A stretch of 64,000 nt of DNA from Pieris napi. Its lineage: Eukaryota; Arthropoda; Insecta; Lepidoptera; Pieridae. Positions 36,316 to 47,600 of this stretch are shown here, piece by piece. The position numbers and the translations under genes were made by a program. Where the stretch lies: positions 7,219,501 through 7,283,500 of the forward strand of contig NC_062242.1 of assembly GCF_905475465.1 (NCBI RefSeq), read 5' to 3'. Under the pieces are notes generated by a model. That model made no database searches, was not told the DNA's origin, and worked only from the letters and a program-made list of their open reading frames with translations. Position 1 is the stretch's first letter. Every line of letters starts with the position of its first letter.

Positions 36316-37188
36316 AAGTATAGTCCTTTTCATGAAAGAAGTCCCCCAGACGCGGCGCTGCAATCGCATGACGTAATGTTGCCATTTATGAGTAAAAAAT
36401 TTACCTATTTTATTTACATTTAGCAGATGTAATTTATCAAATAATATTATTTTCTGCATACTTCGATGAAACAATATTTCTGTTATGTAAAAATTATATT
36501 TTTATTTACTTAAATTAGCGGTGTTCTACCTACTTACAGGGAAAAGATGAGAAAATAGGGTAAAAAAAAGCAATACAATTTTGTAATCAGAGTTTTATTG
36601 CATAATTGTTGGGTTACAATTTTTTTCGAAGTACAAGCAGCTGTTATACCTTCGTTTGTAATTCTTGTTACAGTTTTCTCTGACACACCTGCAATTAAAT
36701 TATGAACAATTAAAAATAATAGTAACTTTCAGTTTATAATGCTTATGTAATATGTAATATATGTTTTAATTTCAATTACCTAGTTTCATCACGTTATGTA
36801 TTTATTCAATTTTGTCGTAAAAACAAATTTATACCTTAAAAGTCCCATCAATACAGCAAAAAATTATTAAATGGCAACTCTAAAAAGTACCTGTTATGGC
36901 GGCAACTCTCTTCCGAACATTGTTTAGTAATTAGTGGTATTAAAACACCTTGATTCTTATGTTCCGCTTCACAGAACTCTTTCACCTTTAATATCATTTC
37001 TCGAGCCGAACTTTTTACAACTTTTGGCATTGTAATAAATCTATAAATGCACTAAGCTAGTTAAAAATTCACAAAAATCTACCACAACAAACGAACTTGA
37101 TAACATCGACGAATGACAACATTGCCGACCTGTCAAATTTAGTTCCAAAAATGACCGCGGGACTTCTTTCATGAAAAGCACTATACTT
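36316..37188. mobile_element. 873-bp TIR transposon with transposase relic
   Basis: The terminal repeats are AAGTATAGTCCTTTTCATGA continuing through AAGAAGTCCC on the left, and the inverse copy ending CTATACTT on the right, ~30 bp with one mismatch. The interior carries a broken transposase start on the minus strand. No clean target duplication was identified. The element sits about 600 bp upstream of the TMEM50 start codon. Confidence 0.75.
36848..37030 (-). pseudogene. N-terminal remnant of a DNA transposase
   Basis: The frame starts MPKVVKSSAREMILKVKEFC and is rich in basic and helical residues, like N-termini of insect DDE transposases of the Tc1/mariner-IS630 kind. After K-Q a one-base shift occurs. 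In the shifted frame VRKRVAAITG follows and meets a GTACTT that could be a splice donor. The catalytic part is absent. The family assignment is from memory and moderate only. Confidence 0.5.
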
Positions 37189-37782
37189 ACATGTCGAAAA
37201 ACCATAACTTATAGCGGTACTTTAGTACCGTTGATAATTATTTTATAGAGTAAATAAAATTTAAAATCCCATTTAGAATTTTTGAGCACGGAAATGTCGC
37301 ACCTCGAACTTTAGATGTATTAAAACGCCATCTTGCGACAATTTATGAACTGCAAAGTGCACTCTTCCTTTTACACAAGCAAAAAAAATAAAAAATTATA
37401 GCTAGATAGCGCTACCTTATCCTCAATAATTCCACGTAAACATCATTTTATGAGATAACTACGTTATGCCTTTTACTAATTATTACGATACAAAACGAAT
37501 CTTACAATAAATAAATGTATTTGAGAGATTCGAATATATATTTTACTGCGTTTTATTTTTTTATACATAATTTATAAGACCTAGTCTAAATAACTCGTGT
37601 TCATACTCAAGAATAAAGAAGTCATATTTGTCACTGTCAAACCAGTCTTCAAAATCCAATGATCAAACAAATAGAAAAGTGAAAACTGGTGAACACTTTG
37701 TCTTTCTCAAATATTTTAGTTCAGCTTAGAAAATTACTGACAGTTTTGAAATAATTGTGCAAATTATCGTAAAATTAAAAAA
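37189..37782 (+). promoter_or_regulatory. upstream region of TMEM50 gene
   Basis: About 600 bp between the transposon and the TMEM50 ATG must contain its promoter and 5' UTR. No TATA box in a convincing position was seen, which fits a housekeeping-type gene. The small palindrome CGGTACTTTAGTACCG lies near 37215. Confidence 0.35.
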
Positions 37783-40351
37783 ATGAGCTGTTTCGAAAAT
37801 ATAACAATGCCTGACTGCGCATGGTTTGAGGCTGGAGAAAAGCGCAACGTTCTTGCATCCATATTCTCTGGGCTTTTGGTATGTTTTGATGAATCATATT
37901 ATTGTATTTAACTTAAAAGGTACAAATTTTTTTTGTTTCAAATTGTGATAATGTAAGTATGCTAAAACGTCCATTATTAACTGTTATTACATAAAACTAT
38001 TAATATCTTTTCAGTTTTTTACGGGCTGGTGGTTTATTATTGACGCAGCAGCTGTGTATCCAGGTGATCTACCGAATGCTTCGCATGTTTGTGGAGTCAT
38101 GGCCACTCTGTCTCTTCTGATGGTCAATTCTGTATCTAATGCACAGGTACATTTTGTATTTTAAGATGAAACTTCATTAAAACTAAATCCAAGTGAACTG
38201 GCAGTTGAAAAGAAACTGTTTGATGAGCCATTGAGTAGCACTGCAAACCTCTGGATCTTGGCCACAAAACAGATTGCACAACATATATATCTTCACCATA
38301 CAAGGAAGCTTTACTTGTTTGAGGTTTTTCTTGACTTTTGAGGGTCAAGAAAATATTTAAATTGCAGTCAAAACAGAATGCCACACAGCTTGTCCAAGTC
38401 ATCATATTTAATAGACATTAATAATACAGTATTCATTTTTATAAACTACTAGGAATAGTCCATGCCAGGTTGTGGCACATTGTGATTGATTGGTTGAGAA
38501 ATGAGAAACAAAACAAAGAAAACATTTCATATAAGCTTAATTTTGCAACACGTGGAGAAAAAGAATGAAAAAACGTAAAAACAATCCTTGATGCAGATTA
38601 CAGATAACCTTTTGAGTTTTTGAAGCTTACTCAAACCAACAACATTTTTAAGATTAATCTTTATTCAGTGTAGATTTCTCAATATTTTGCAAAACATTAC
38701 CTTATTATTCACATTTAAAATGTATATTACCATAATATTTTAGGTGAGAGGGGAAACATACACTGGAGGATGTATGGGTCCTCGAGGAAGTAGGCTGTGG
38801 CTGTTCCTTGGCTTTGTTATTGGATTTGCTTCACTTATTGCTGCTTGCTGGATACTTTTTGCAAATTATGTTAATGCTGGTAAGTGTAACAGTGTCTTCT
38901 ATAAATTTTACTGCCCATGATGCCCAAGAAGGTAAATAGGGCATTGACTTGAGTGCCGTTGGGACCTATGGGCTCAACAAGTTAATGTGTAGTTATGATG
39001 AGCGAGTACAGATTTTCAAAAATGTTAAAAAATCACTTACAAAGAAATACTCAAGAACATCAGATGTTATTAATGTATGCAGCCCAAATCTTTCTGATCT
39101 AAGAAAAATATGCCAGATTATAGTGTGGGGGTGGCCATACAAAGAAAATAGAAAAAAAATCTTATTGTTTTTTTTTATAAATTTGTTATTGAAAATATTA
39201 AACATAATTAAAAAAATAAAATATGACATAATGGGTAAAAAATTTAATGAATATTTTTAATCTTCATTGTTAGTAGAATCACCTTTATGTCATGCTCAAA
39301 TTGTGAGATTATATCTATATATATAAAAGAAAGTCGTGTTTGTTACAACACTTATAACTCGAGAACGGCTTGACCGATTGCCATGGTTTTTGATTTGTAG
39401 GATTTGTTTCCGTCCCGAATAGCAGAATAAGCAATAAAATATCGGATAAGTTATCGAATAACAATAAATAAATTAATTAATTTTACGAATGCAAAAACCA
39501 TATGGTGCCATCTGTTGACAAAACTACGCATCATTTTACGTCGAATTCGTGTCAGTTCAAGAAATTCCGATCTTGAGGTGAATGAGGAGATGCATAACCA
39601 TGCTTTGATCCTGATCAAAAGATGTTGAATATCAGAAAGTGCTGAACATGCAGTATCGCCATATTGACGCTAGAGAGAAGATGCCTAATGTGTAAAACTG
39701 CCATTCTTCTTTCGCAATGGCAAGCAATAAAACATTGCTGTATTTGCAAAAAAGTTGTATTAATGTAATACTTAACATTAATGAAATCCTAAAATAAGTT
39801 AAATTAAAGTAACAACGATATTATAAGGTTGTAGGGCGGAACGAAGTTAGCCAGGTCAGCTAGTGTTAGATATATTGTGAGAGTGAAACGCACACCTTTA
39901 CCTTTTTTGTAAGTGATCTGATTGGCTGCTCTAGATCTTTGACCTCCTGCTCAGGTATGGTGGGAGTACATCACATGTTGAAAGGTTGCCCCCTTATGTT
40001 ATTCTGCAACGCATGCTTAATCCCGAATTCTCCACTTGGACCAAGTATGTGAGTGTGGCTTCAGAAAGTGTGAAGTTTCCCCCACCATACAAAATTTGGC
40101 CAAAAGCCATGTACAATGAATTTGTTGGTAATTTTACCAAATTGTTTTGTCCACACCAATATAATATTAAATTTAAATATATAAGATACTGGACAATGTT
40201 GGGATTAGATACTAGATTTATTTTCAAACTATTTATTGCAGGAAGCAGTAAGCACACATGGCCTGGAGTGAGTTTATTCTTACAAAACGCTTTTATATTC
40301 GCTGGATCTTTGGTGTTTAAGTTTGGCCGCACTGAAGATGTATGGGGTTAA
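37783..40351 (+). CDS. TMEM50: TMEM50-family four-pass membrane protein, 157 aa
   Basis: Spliced gene, exons 37783-37878, 38015-38146, 38744-38879 and 40242-40351. All introns are GT-AG and the total is 474 nt, closing exactly at TAA. The protein starts MSCFENITMPDCAWFEAGEK and carries the family blocks FFTGWW-IIDAA, C-GVMATLSLLMVN, VRGETYTGGCMGPRGSRLWL and ends LVFKFGRTEDVWG. Vertebrate TMEM50A/SMP1 is also 157 aa. Four hydrophobic segments are visible: ~24-46, ~62-78, ~96-118 and ~128-145. The molecular role is not established; it is an endomembrane protein of unknown function. Intron 3 (1,362 bp) holds a Helitron. It is convergent with nidogen. AATAAA lies at 40580. Open frames inside introns (38949-39260, and the first part of 39986-40351) are not extra exons. 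Confidence 0.95.
39314..39863 (+). mobile_element. Lep1-like Helitron in TMEM50 intron 3
   Basis: It starts TCTATATATATAAAAGAAAG after A and ends GCCAGGTCAGCTAG before T. The 3' hairpin region is GGGCGGAACGAAGTTAGCC. It shares TCCCGAATAGCAGAATAAG with the copy at 11677. It is in the same orientation as the host gene. No Rep/helicase coding is present. Confidence 0.8.
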
Positions 40352-40579
40352 TTATGAACATAGTATAAGGTATATTATTCTCTTGTAGTATACTAATTTT
40401 TTGTTTGTGTTGACTGAATTTTAGCAGAATATAGTATTGTCAGTCTGTCACCTTATGTTAAATAATTTTCATAATTTTAGTTTATCAGAGATTTTTATCA
40501 TTATACTGTTGTCAAATATATATCTCATTTAATTTGTTTAATATAATTCTCAAACGTATGCTAAATTATAAAAGAAAAC

Positions 40580-40585
40580 AATAAA
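40580..40585 (+). terminator. poly(A) signal of TMEM50
   Basis: AATAAA is 229 bp after the stop codon, the first canonical hexamer downstream. Another AATAAA cluster begins near 40633. Confidence 0.6.
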
Positions 40586-41638
40586 TTGTTGTGAAAATGG
40601 TAAATTTGTGTACAGGGTGTCTCCCTTTAAATAAAATAAAAAAGTATTTATAATAAACTTTCTAATTTCTATAAATAATACCAAGATAAAAATAGTAAAG
40701 CCTAGGCTTTAAACAATAATCTTAGTATTTAATTGTCAGATTGGAGATTAAAAGTTAAATAAGTTTGCCTTTTGTTTTATGCATTATGATGGCTGGTATA
40801 TACTCGCTGAGATGTCTCAACCTGAGCAAGAATCGGTTAATTCGCCTCTTAAACTCTCGGCCGCGTGTCCGTTCTATGTAAACGACACAAAAATTGGCCA
40901 GAGGCTCTCATCGCGTGTGTTATGCCAGAGTTATGATAAATTTAATATTTTTAGCCAAAAATCATATTTCATAGATTAGAATCCTATTATTTACACAAAT
41001 ACTCTTTCTTTCCTTTTTTATAGTATTTTTTAATTATTATGTCTCTACAAATGGTTTGAATTTAAATCAAACTGTTTATTTAATAATTATTAAAATAGCA
41101 ATTGTATGTAAAATATTTTGTGTTATTTGAATTTTAAATGAAACAATTTTCATTTATTAATAAAATATATTTACACTGTAGAATACAAATCCTGATTTGT
41201 AATATAATTAATCTTAATGTACATTAAACAGAAATAAATAACTATTGTTTTGGTAAACTTAATAAAGATCTTATAATAAGCATAATATATAACTGTGTTT
41301 CATTTCAATGTTGTTGTAAAATATTTGTTATAAATTAATTATTTAACTTTCAAACAAAACAATGTTAAACTACCAAATTCCTTATATCCAGGGTAAATTA
41401 AGCACACAAAATATATACAAATTAAAATTACTCTTCACTTGTCTAAAAAAAGGAAGTCTAGGTCATGACCATATTACCGATTACTATACCAGTGCAGTTT
41501 TATAAAATCAAGTTGATCTTGTATGTCATTGTATGTTGCTCATATTATTATGAAATTTGTCAGGTCATTAAATCATTGGAACTGCAATTTCTCTCTTGTG
41601 GTTGTATTTTCTTAGAACTTCAGTATTATTAACACAAT
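40586..41638. other. tail-to-tail spacer TMEM50 / nidogen
   Basis: It contains the 3' UTR of nidogen on the minus strand. Possible minus-strand AATAAA signals (TTTATT on this strand) are near 41084 and 41153. The open frame 40779-40979 has no domain. Confidence 0.4.
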
Positions 41639-44600
41639 TTAGTTTTGACTCCTGACTCCTTCGACACACGTTCTTCCACCCTGACCATTTGGTAGGCAAA
41701 TTTGATCTGAATCACAGTTACCATTTCTGTATTGACAAACATTGCTCAAAGCTGGGCACTCGTTGGGAGCGGCAGAAACACCATACAATCTTCGAGAGGC
41801 CGTCGCTATTGGCACCTGACCTTTCACCTGCGTGAATGTGTCTATGGACTCAATTTTTAATCTGTAATTGCATTAAGTCAATTAGAATATAAAAGTTTTA
41901 ATTCGACTGATGATTAAAAAGATAATTCTTTTTGAAAGTTTTAATTCTGCTATTTCGTTTGTTTGGGTTTGTAAAAAGTATGAACCTGTAATTTTTTTGC
42001 AGGTAGCCTGAATGTTGCTTTATTAGGCGTTACTGTTATAGTATAAGATCCCGCTATACAACGACCTTCACCGAGATGCTTATTTAATGAAACTTATTTT
42101 ATATTTAATTTAATATGTCAATAAATATAATCCATATGGGTTGCCTAGCAAATTTCAGTCCAGAGTATGTTTAATTAATATTTAAAAAAATTAGCACGTA
42201 GTAAATTTTTTGAACTTTTTTCAATCAATATTTTTAATCAGGGTAGTATTATGTATGTATCACTATAACCTTCTTTTATACTAAAGATGTATATATACTT
42301 TAGTGTCACATAAAAAATATACACATAAATAATTAATTGATTAAAAACAACCTAACTTTTGCATATTCTATGGGCTTCATACTTTCGATTGGTATAGAAT
42401 TTATCTAATAATCATACCGGTGAAATGTTTAAAAAAATATTTTTTTTTAAAATTAATTAAAAATACTCTGGACTGAAATTTGCTAGGCAACCCATATGGA
42501 TTATATTTATTGACATATTAAATTATATATAAAATAAGTTTCATTAAATAAGCATCTCGGTGAAGGTCGTTGTATAGCGGGATCTTAGACCATTAGCAAA
42601 AGCATACTTGGCTACTTTTTATTTGATGAAATCTATAAATTTTGACGTAAGCTAAAATTTACAAGTGTGCCACCAGTAGGTATCGCCAGCCTATTATGGA
42701 ATATTTTTAATATAAAATAAAGACTTACGTTTTCCAATCAGTCCAATAGAACTTATCACCATTAATTGCTAAACCGAATGGATAAGAACAATTGGGGGAG
42801 ATTATTTCCTTTTCCATGTTGTCGATTCCAACACATCGAATACTGTAGAGACCAGCGTCAGCGTAACATAGTCTATCTCTAACCCAGTCTATAGCTAGAG
42901 AGTTCGGGAGTTTCACATCCGTTTGGTCTAAGAAAATCCCTCTTTGTGACCCATCCATGTTCGCCCATTCAATTTTGGGACCAGAACGATTCCAGTCAGA
43001 CCAAAAGATTTTTCTAAAAAAAAAAAAAGGGTTAAGAATGGGGCTATTAATATCTATACTATGATTAGACGGAAGTAAAAGCTTACCCTTTTCCTGGGTG
43101 GACTGCTATTCCTCGTGGATTGTATATACCCTCCTTAGCAAATAATACCTTTCGAACCTTGGTGTCAAGGTTAGCTACTTCGATCGTTACTTTCTTGGAA
43201 TCCGTCCAGAATATATTCCTTGCAGACCAATCAATAGCTATACCCTCGGGTGATTGAACATCTAAAACAAAAATATAATATCAATGTTTCGCCGTTGTAC
43301 TAAATTAGGTAACAATAAAACAAATAAAACCTTACCGTTTGATAAAAATTGTTCGTAGCCAGAGCCATCATATGAGGCACGTTTAATAGTGTTTCCAACA
43401 ACATCACCCCAGTATATTTTTGCGGATAAACAGTCTACATCGATACCAACAGCAATTTGATAGGTAGCACTATTGAAGGGGGTTGCGAAATTTCTTGGTG
43501 TTACTGAAAATGGTACTCTATATACGGAGGCACCGTCACTAGCAACCAGAAAGTTGCCGGCTTGTCTAGGATTAAGTTCGCACACACTGCCGTTTCCATT
43601 GTACCCAGAATTGCACTCGCATTCATATCCATCGCTAGTTTTAAGACATGAAGCGTGTATATCGCACAGGTAAGGATTTACCCTACAATTCATCTCTTGA
43701 TTGCAGTTGTACCCATCACCAGTATATCCTTCTCTGCAAATACATTGATAAGTATGGTCAACTGGTGTGCAAATTGCGTTTTGATCACAATCGTTTAGAA
43801 CGTCACATGTTCTTCCTTGAGGTACACACTGGGATATTCCCTCTCCTTCGTAACCATCATCACAGTGGCAATAATTAACGCCAATCTCTTGATCGAATAG
43901 ACAGGATGCATATTCGGCACAAACAGCTCCATTACATAATTGCTTATCGGGAATACAAGCATCGTTCTGGTCTTTTATAAAACCGTCAATGCACTGGCAA
44001 ATGTTTTGGTTAGTGTTAGGATCAGGCCGACACTCAGCGTTATATTCACATTGAGAAGTGTCAATGCAAATGAAATTCGGGCGGCAGACATATCCATCCC
44101 CATGGTAACCTGAATCACAGACGCATATTAAATCACCGGCTGCAGTTTCTATACAGTGAGCGCCGAGGCCGCAAGAACAGCTAGGTCCAGTTTTCTCTAT
44201 GCACTCGTAGGCATCACCTTCATAACCCTCTGGACACACGCACTGTCCCTCATCTTGATCATTAGACAAGTAAGCTTCAGTTGGGAACGAACATATTGCA
44301 TTTGGTGGGCAGTCAGTGTCTGCGTTGCACCTAACTGAAAATATAATCAAATCTGTATTTTATTTTACTATAAAGAGATGAGATTGGAAAAATAAGTAGG
44401 TATGTTTGTAATAGAATAATCACAGAAAAATAAAGTTTAAAAAATCCTACGCAATAATATAAAACGTGTGTGTTTTACGTGCACTTTGAAAACTGTTGAT
44501 TACATAAAAATTATGTTCAACTTGTCACTGGTAAAAACGTAATGTTACTGCTAAACAGTACAAAATTAAAATCAAATTTTTTTAATCGATTAAACGTGAT

Positions 44601-47600
44601 CAATAACCTCAATTTTTTGTATGCTTTGCGGTAATTGTGGTCGCTAACCAAGAAGACTAGTTAAGGAAATAAAGCAGTCATCTACTTAAAATGACCATTG
44701 ATCTGTCCTACCCTAGACTTGTTAGTTTAAATTTAAACTTACTTGATGTATCATTATCCAACGGAACGATGGGCTCCTTAAAAGAGTCAATCCGGCACAA
44801 ATCATTGCCCCTGTCGTCTTGATAATTTAAGTAGCCTTCGGGACAACTACAACCGAAGAAGTTACAGTTAGGCAATACATAAGTTGCATTGTAATCGGAT
44901 TCTGTTGGTGAAGGGGTAGTTTCTACAGAATCAGGTACATAATAGGCCTGTGTAGTTTCGCTATCAATATTTTCAGATGGTGTTGTCACCTCTTCTACGA
45001 TATCCTCTGCACAATAAAAGCCATCTCCGTTATATCCAGGATTACACTGACATGTTAAGGTGTTAGTAGAATCATAGCCGCAGTATCCATACGGAGAACA
45101 GCTACCACATTTATTTTCTTGACTCTTCCAACAATTTTGACCGTCACCAGTATATCCAGTATTACACAAGCAAATTGGATCTTCCCCTGGATTGTCTATA
45201 CACTGAGCATTAGGACCGCAAATTTTATCTTTGCATCGCGACATCCAATTACAAGTTACACCATTTCCTTCGAACTGTTCGCGACATCTGCATTGGAATC
45301 CGCCTTCATGATTGAAACAGTCTGCGTTTATATCACAATTGTGCGTTCCAGCAAGACACTCGTCAATATCAATGCAACCTGTGTTTCCGTCAATATAAGT
45401 ACTTGTAAATCCTGATTGGCACACACACGTAAAGGAGTCTCCTTGGGCGATACATTTGCTATGAGGATTGCAAGTATTTCTGCCCTCTATGCATGGATCC
45501 TCTTGACCAACGGGTACAATTTTATTGCTTGTTCCATATCTTACGATGTTTTCCCGTGTTTCATATCCTAGATAATTTTTAATCACTTTTAATTGTGTAG
45601 AAATATTTTCTTCATCTGAAAAGGGCACAAATCTACAAGTGTTGAAGGTAAAGGTTTGTGATACCCTTTGTACGTACTTTTGACCCGTAATTTTATTGGT
45701 AAAAGTTCTTGTTGATGCACTCTGAACTGTTCCTGCCTCCACAATTGTGTATTGTTCTTCATATTCAGATATTTCCAATCTACTTCCCGCGGGAATATTA
45801 GGTATTGTACCCCGAATATCACCTTCCAGTGTTATCTGATCAAAGACATCATGTCCCAAGAACTCCTGGTTAATAATAACTCTGTCACTTGTATCAGGGA
45901 AATAAATATCTGCGGTGTGATTGAAATGCGCACCAGTGAGTTGGTATCCATTTTTGGCTAATCCAGTCGGCTTTGCAAATAACCAGCCGACAACACTTCC
46001 GAAGACGCTTAAAAGTTGGAGACTACTACCCAGTGACGGTGGAGTTTGTGACAAGGCTGTGTAGGATCGGCCATCTGCCACAACAACGTATGCCTGTAAG
46101 TCAACATCATTGAGGTTTACGTTGTTTAGAATTCCGTTAAGTTTACCGTGAACCCTAAGGGGTAGATCGTCTTTGACGCAGGATTTTCCATTTCCATAAA
46201 AGCCGTCATTGCACTGACAACAAATTCCTGCCTGATAGTCGACACAACGCGCCTGAATATGGCATACACTAGGACCACTCTGTGCGCAAGTTTTCGATTC
46301 CTCTTCAATCTCAACTTCAATTTCATCGTACTGATCAGGAACGGCAACCGTTTCGTTCGGCGCTATGACACCAACTCGAAAGATATATTTACCGGGCTCT
46401 TGTGTGTTAGACCACCTAAAACAAATAACGTAAAATGATACAAAATGCCTATTTTCATTCAAATAAAGTTTCTAAAGCTAATATGTAAAACTTACGATAC
46501 AATATTTCTGATCTGATGACTTCCAGAACCTCTTAGAGTAAACACACGTCCGTCTTCAGCAACAAAGCCAGCTTGTGCTTTGGCGTCGGGTAAACTGCCT
46601 GGTACAACATCTTTTTGTATCCATTGTATTTCACGCTCCGGGTACAACAGCTCCACAAAACTTTCATTACCATTACTAATAACAGCTATTTGGAAACTAT
46701 TCGTACGATCTTGAATCTGATCGCTTGGGAATTTCACCTCGATCCACGTTGCTAAGAAAACGCTAGTTGGCTGAAAGTCGTCATATTCATGGAAATTCCT
46801 TTGTACACTATCAGCTGCCTTAAGTAGCACGTGTGATTCATTGGTTTCTCTAAAGTAAACAGCGCCTGATTGAGTTGTATCAATGTTAGTGTAGAACGCT
46901 GCTATTGATGGATAGGGTAGTGGAAACTCTGCGTTAAGGAAACTTGGTATGTCCGCTCTGAAGGACAGGACACCATAGTTGTTCACCTGTAAATAAGGAT
47001 TTTATATAATTCTAAGGCAATTACATAATTAGCGGCTCTTTTTTGAACTGAATATTGTGGAGTGCCTACCACATTTAGCCCTAACCGCTGCCTTTAAATA
47101 AAAGGTTTAAAGAACAGAAGAATCTCGATATATGGTATTAATATTTTTCTTCAGCCCTAAGGCTATGAGAGAATCTGTGCTGTGGTGCTGTCATGTGGAG
47201 TGGCTTCCCATTGGAAGCATCTACTCATCTCCTTAGATCTACTGCCGGTCTTGTAGCTCTAGAATATGGTGACGTTTAAGTAGTCTCACATACTTGATGG
47301 TGAGTTGGCGAGCAAGTTCTTTCGGGTGAAGATTAACCGCTCAAACAGTATATAATGTTAAGTTAAAGACATCAGAAATGTGTATAACTATTTTGTTATA
47401 AAATTATTAACATAGATACATGTTGACCACATTGGCTTTGATTTAAAAGAGATATTATAATATGTACCTTTTTAATTTTAAAACATAAAAGAGTACATAG
47501 TAAGTTATCATATCGATTAGGTAGGCCGCAAATGACCCTAAAGATAGTCGTATCTCAAGACTACTAAAGGTCAGGAATCTTGCTTAGTTTTGATAAGACA

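Noticed and set aside
39986..40241. Open frame upstream of TMEM50 exon 4 as an alternative gene (39986-40351)
   Set aside because: Only the part after the AG at 40241 matches TMEM50. The upstream part lacks any domain, and the splice model closes to the family's exact 157 residues.
43473..46126. Plus-strand open frames opposite nidogen exons (43473-43673, 43648-43878, 44156-44338, 45119-45415, 45752-45961)
   Set aside because: Shadows of the Cys-rich nidogen coding sequence. Compositional, with no independent gene signal.
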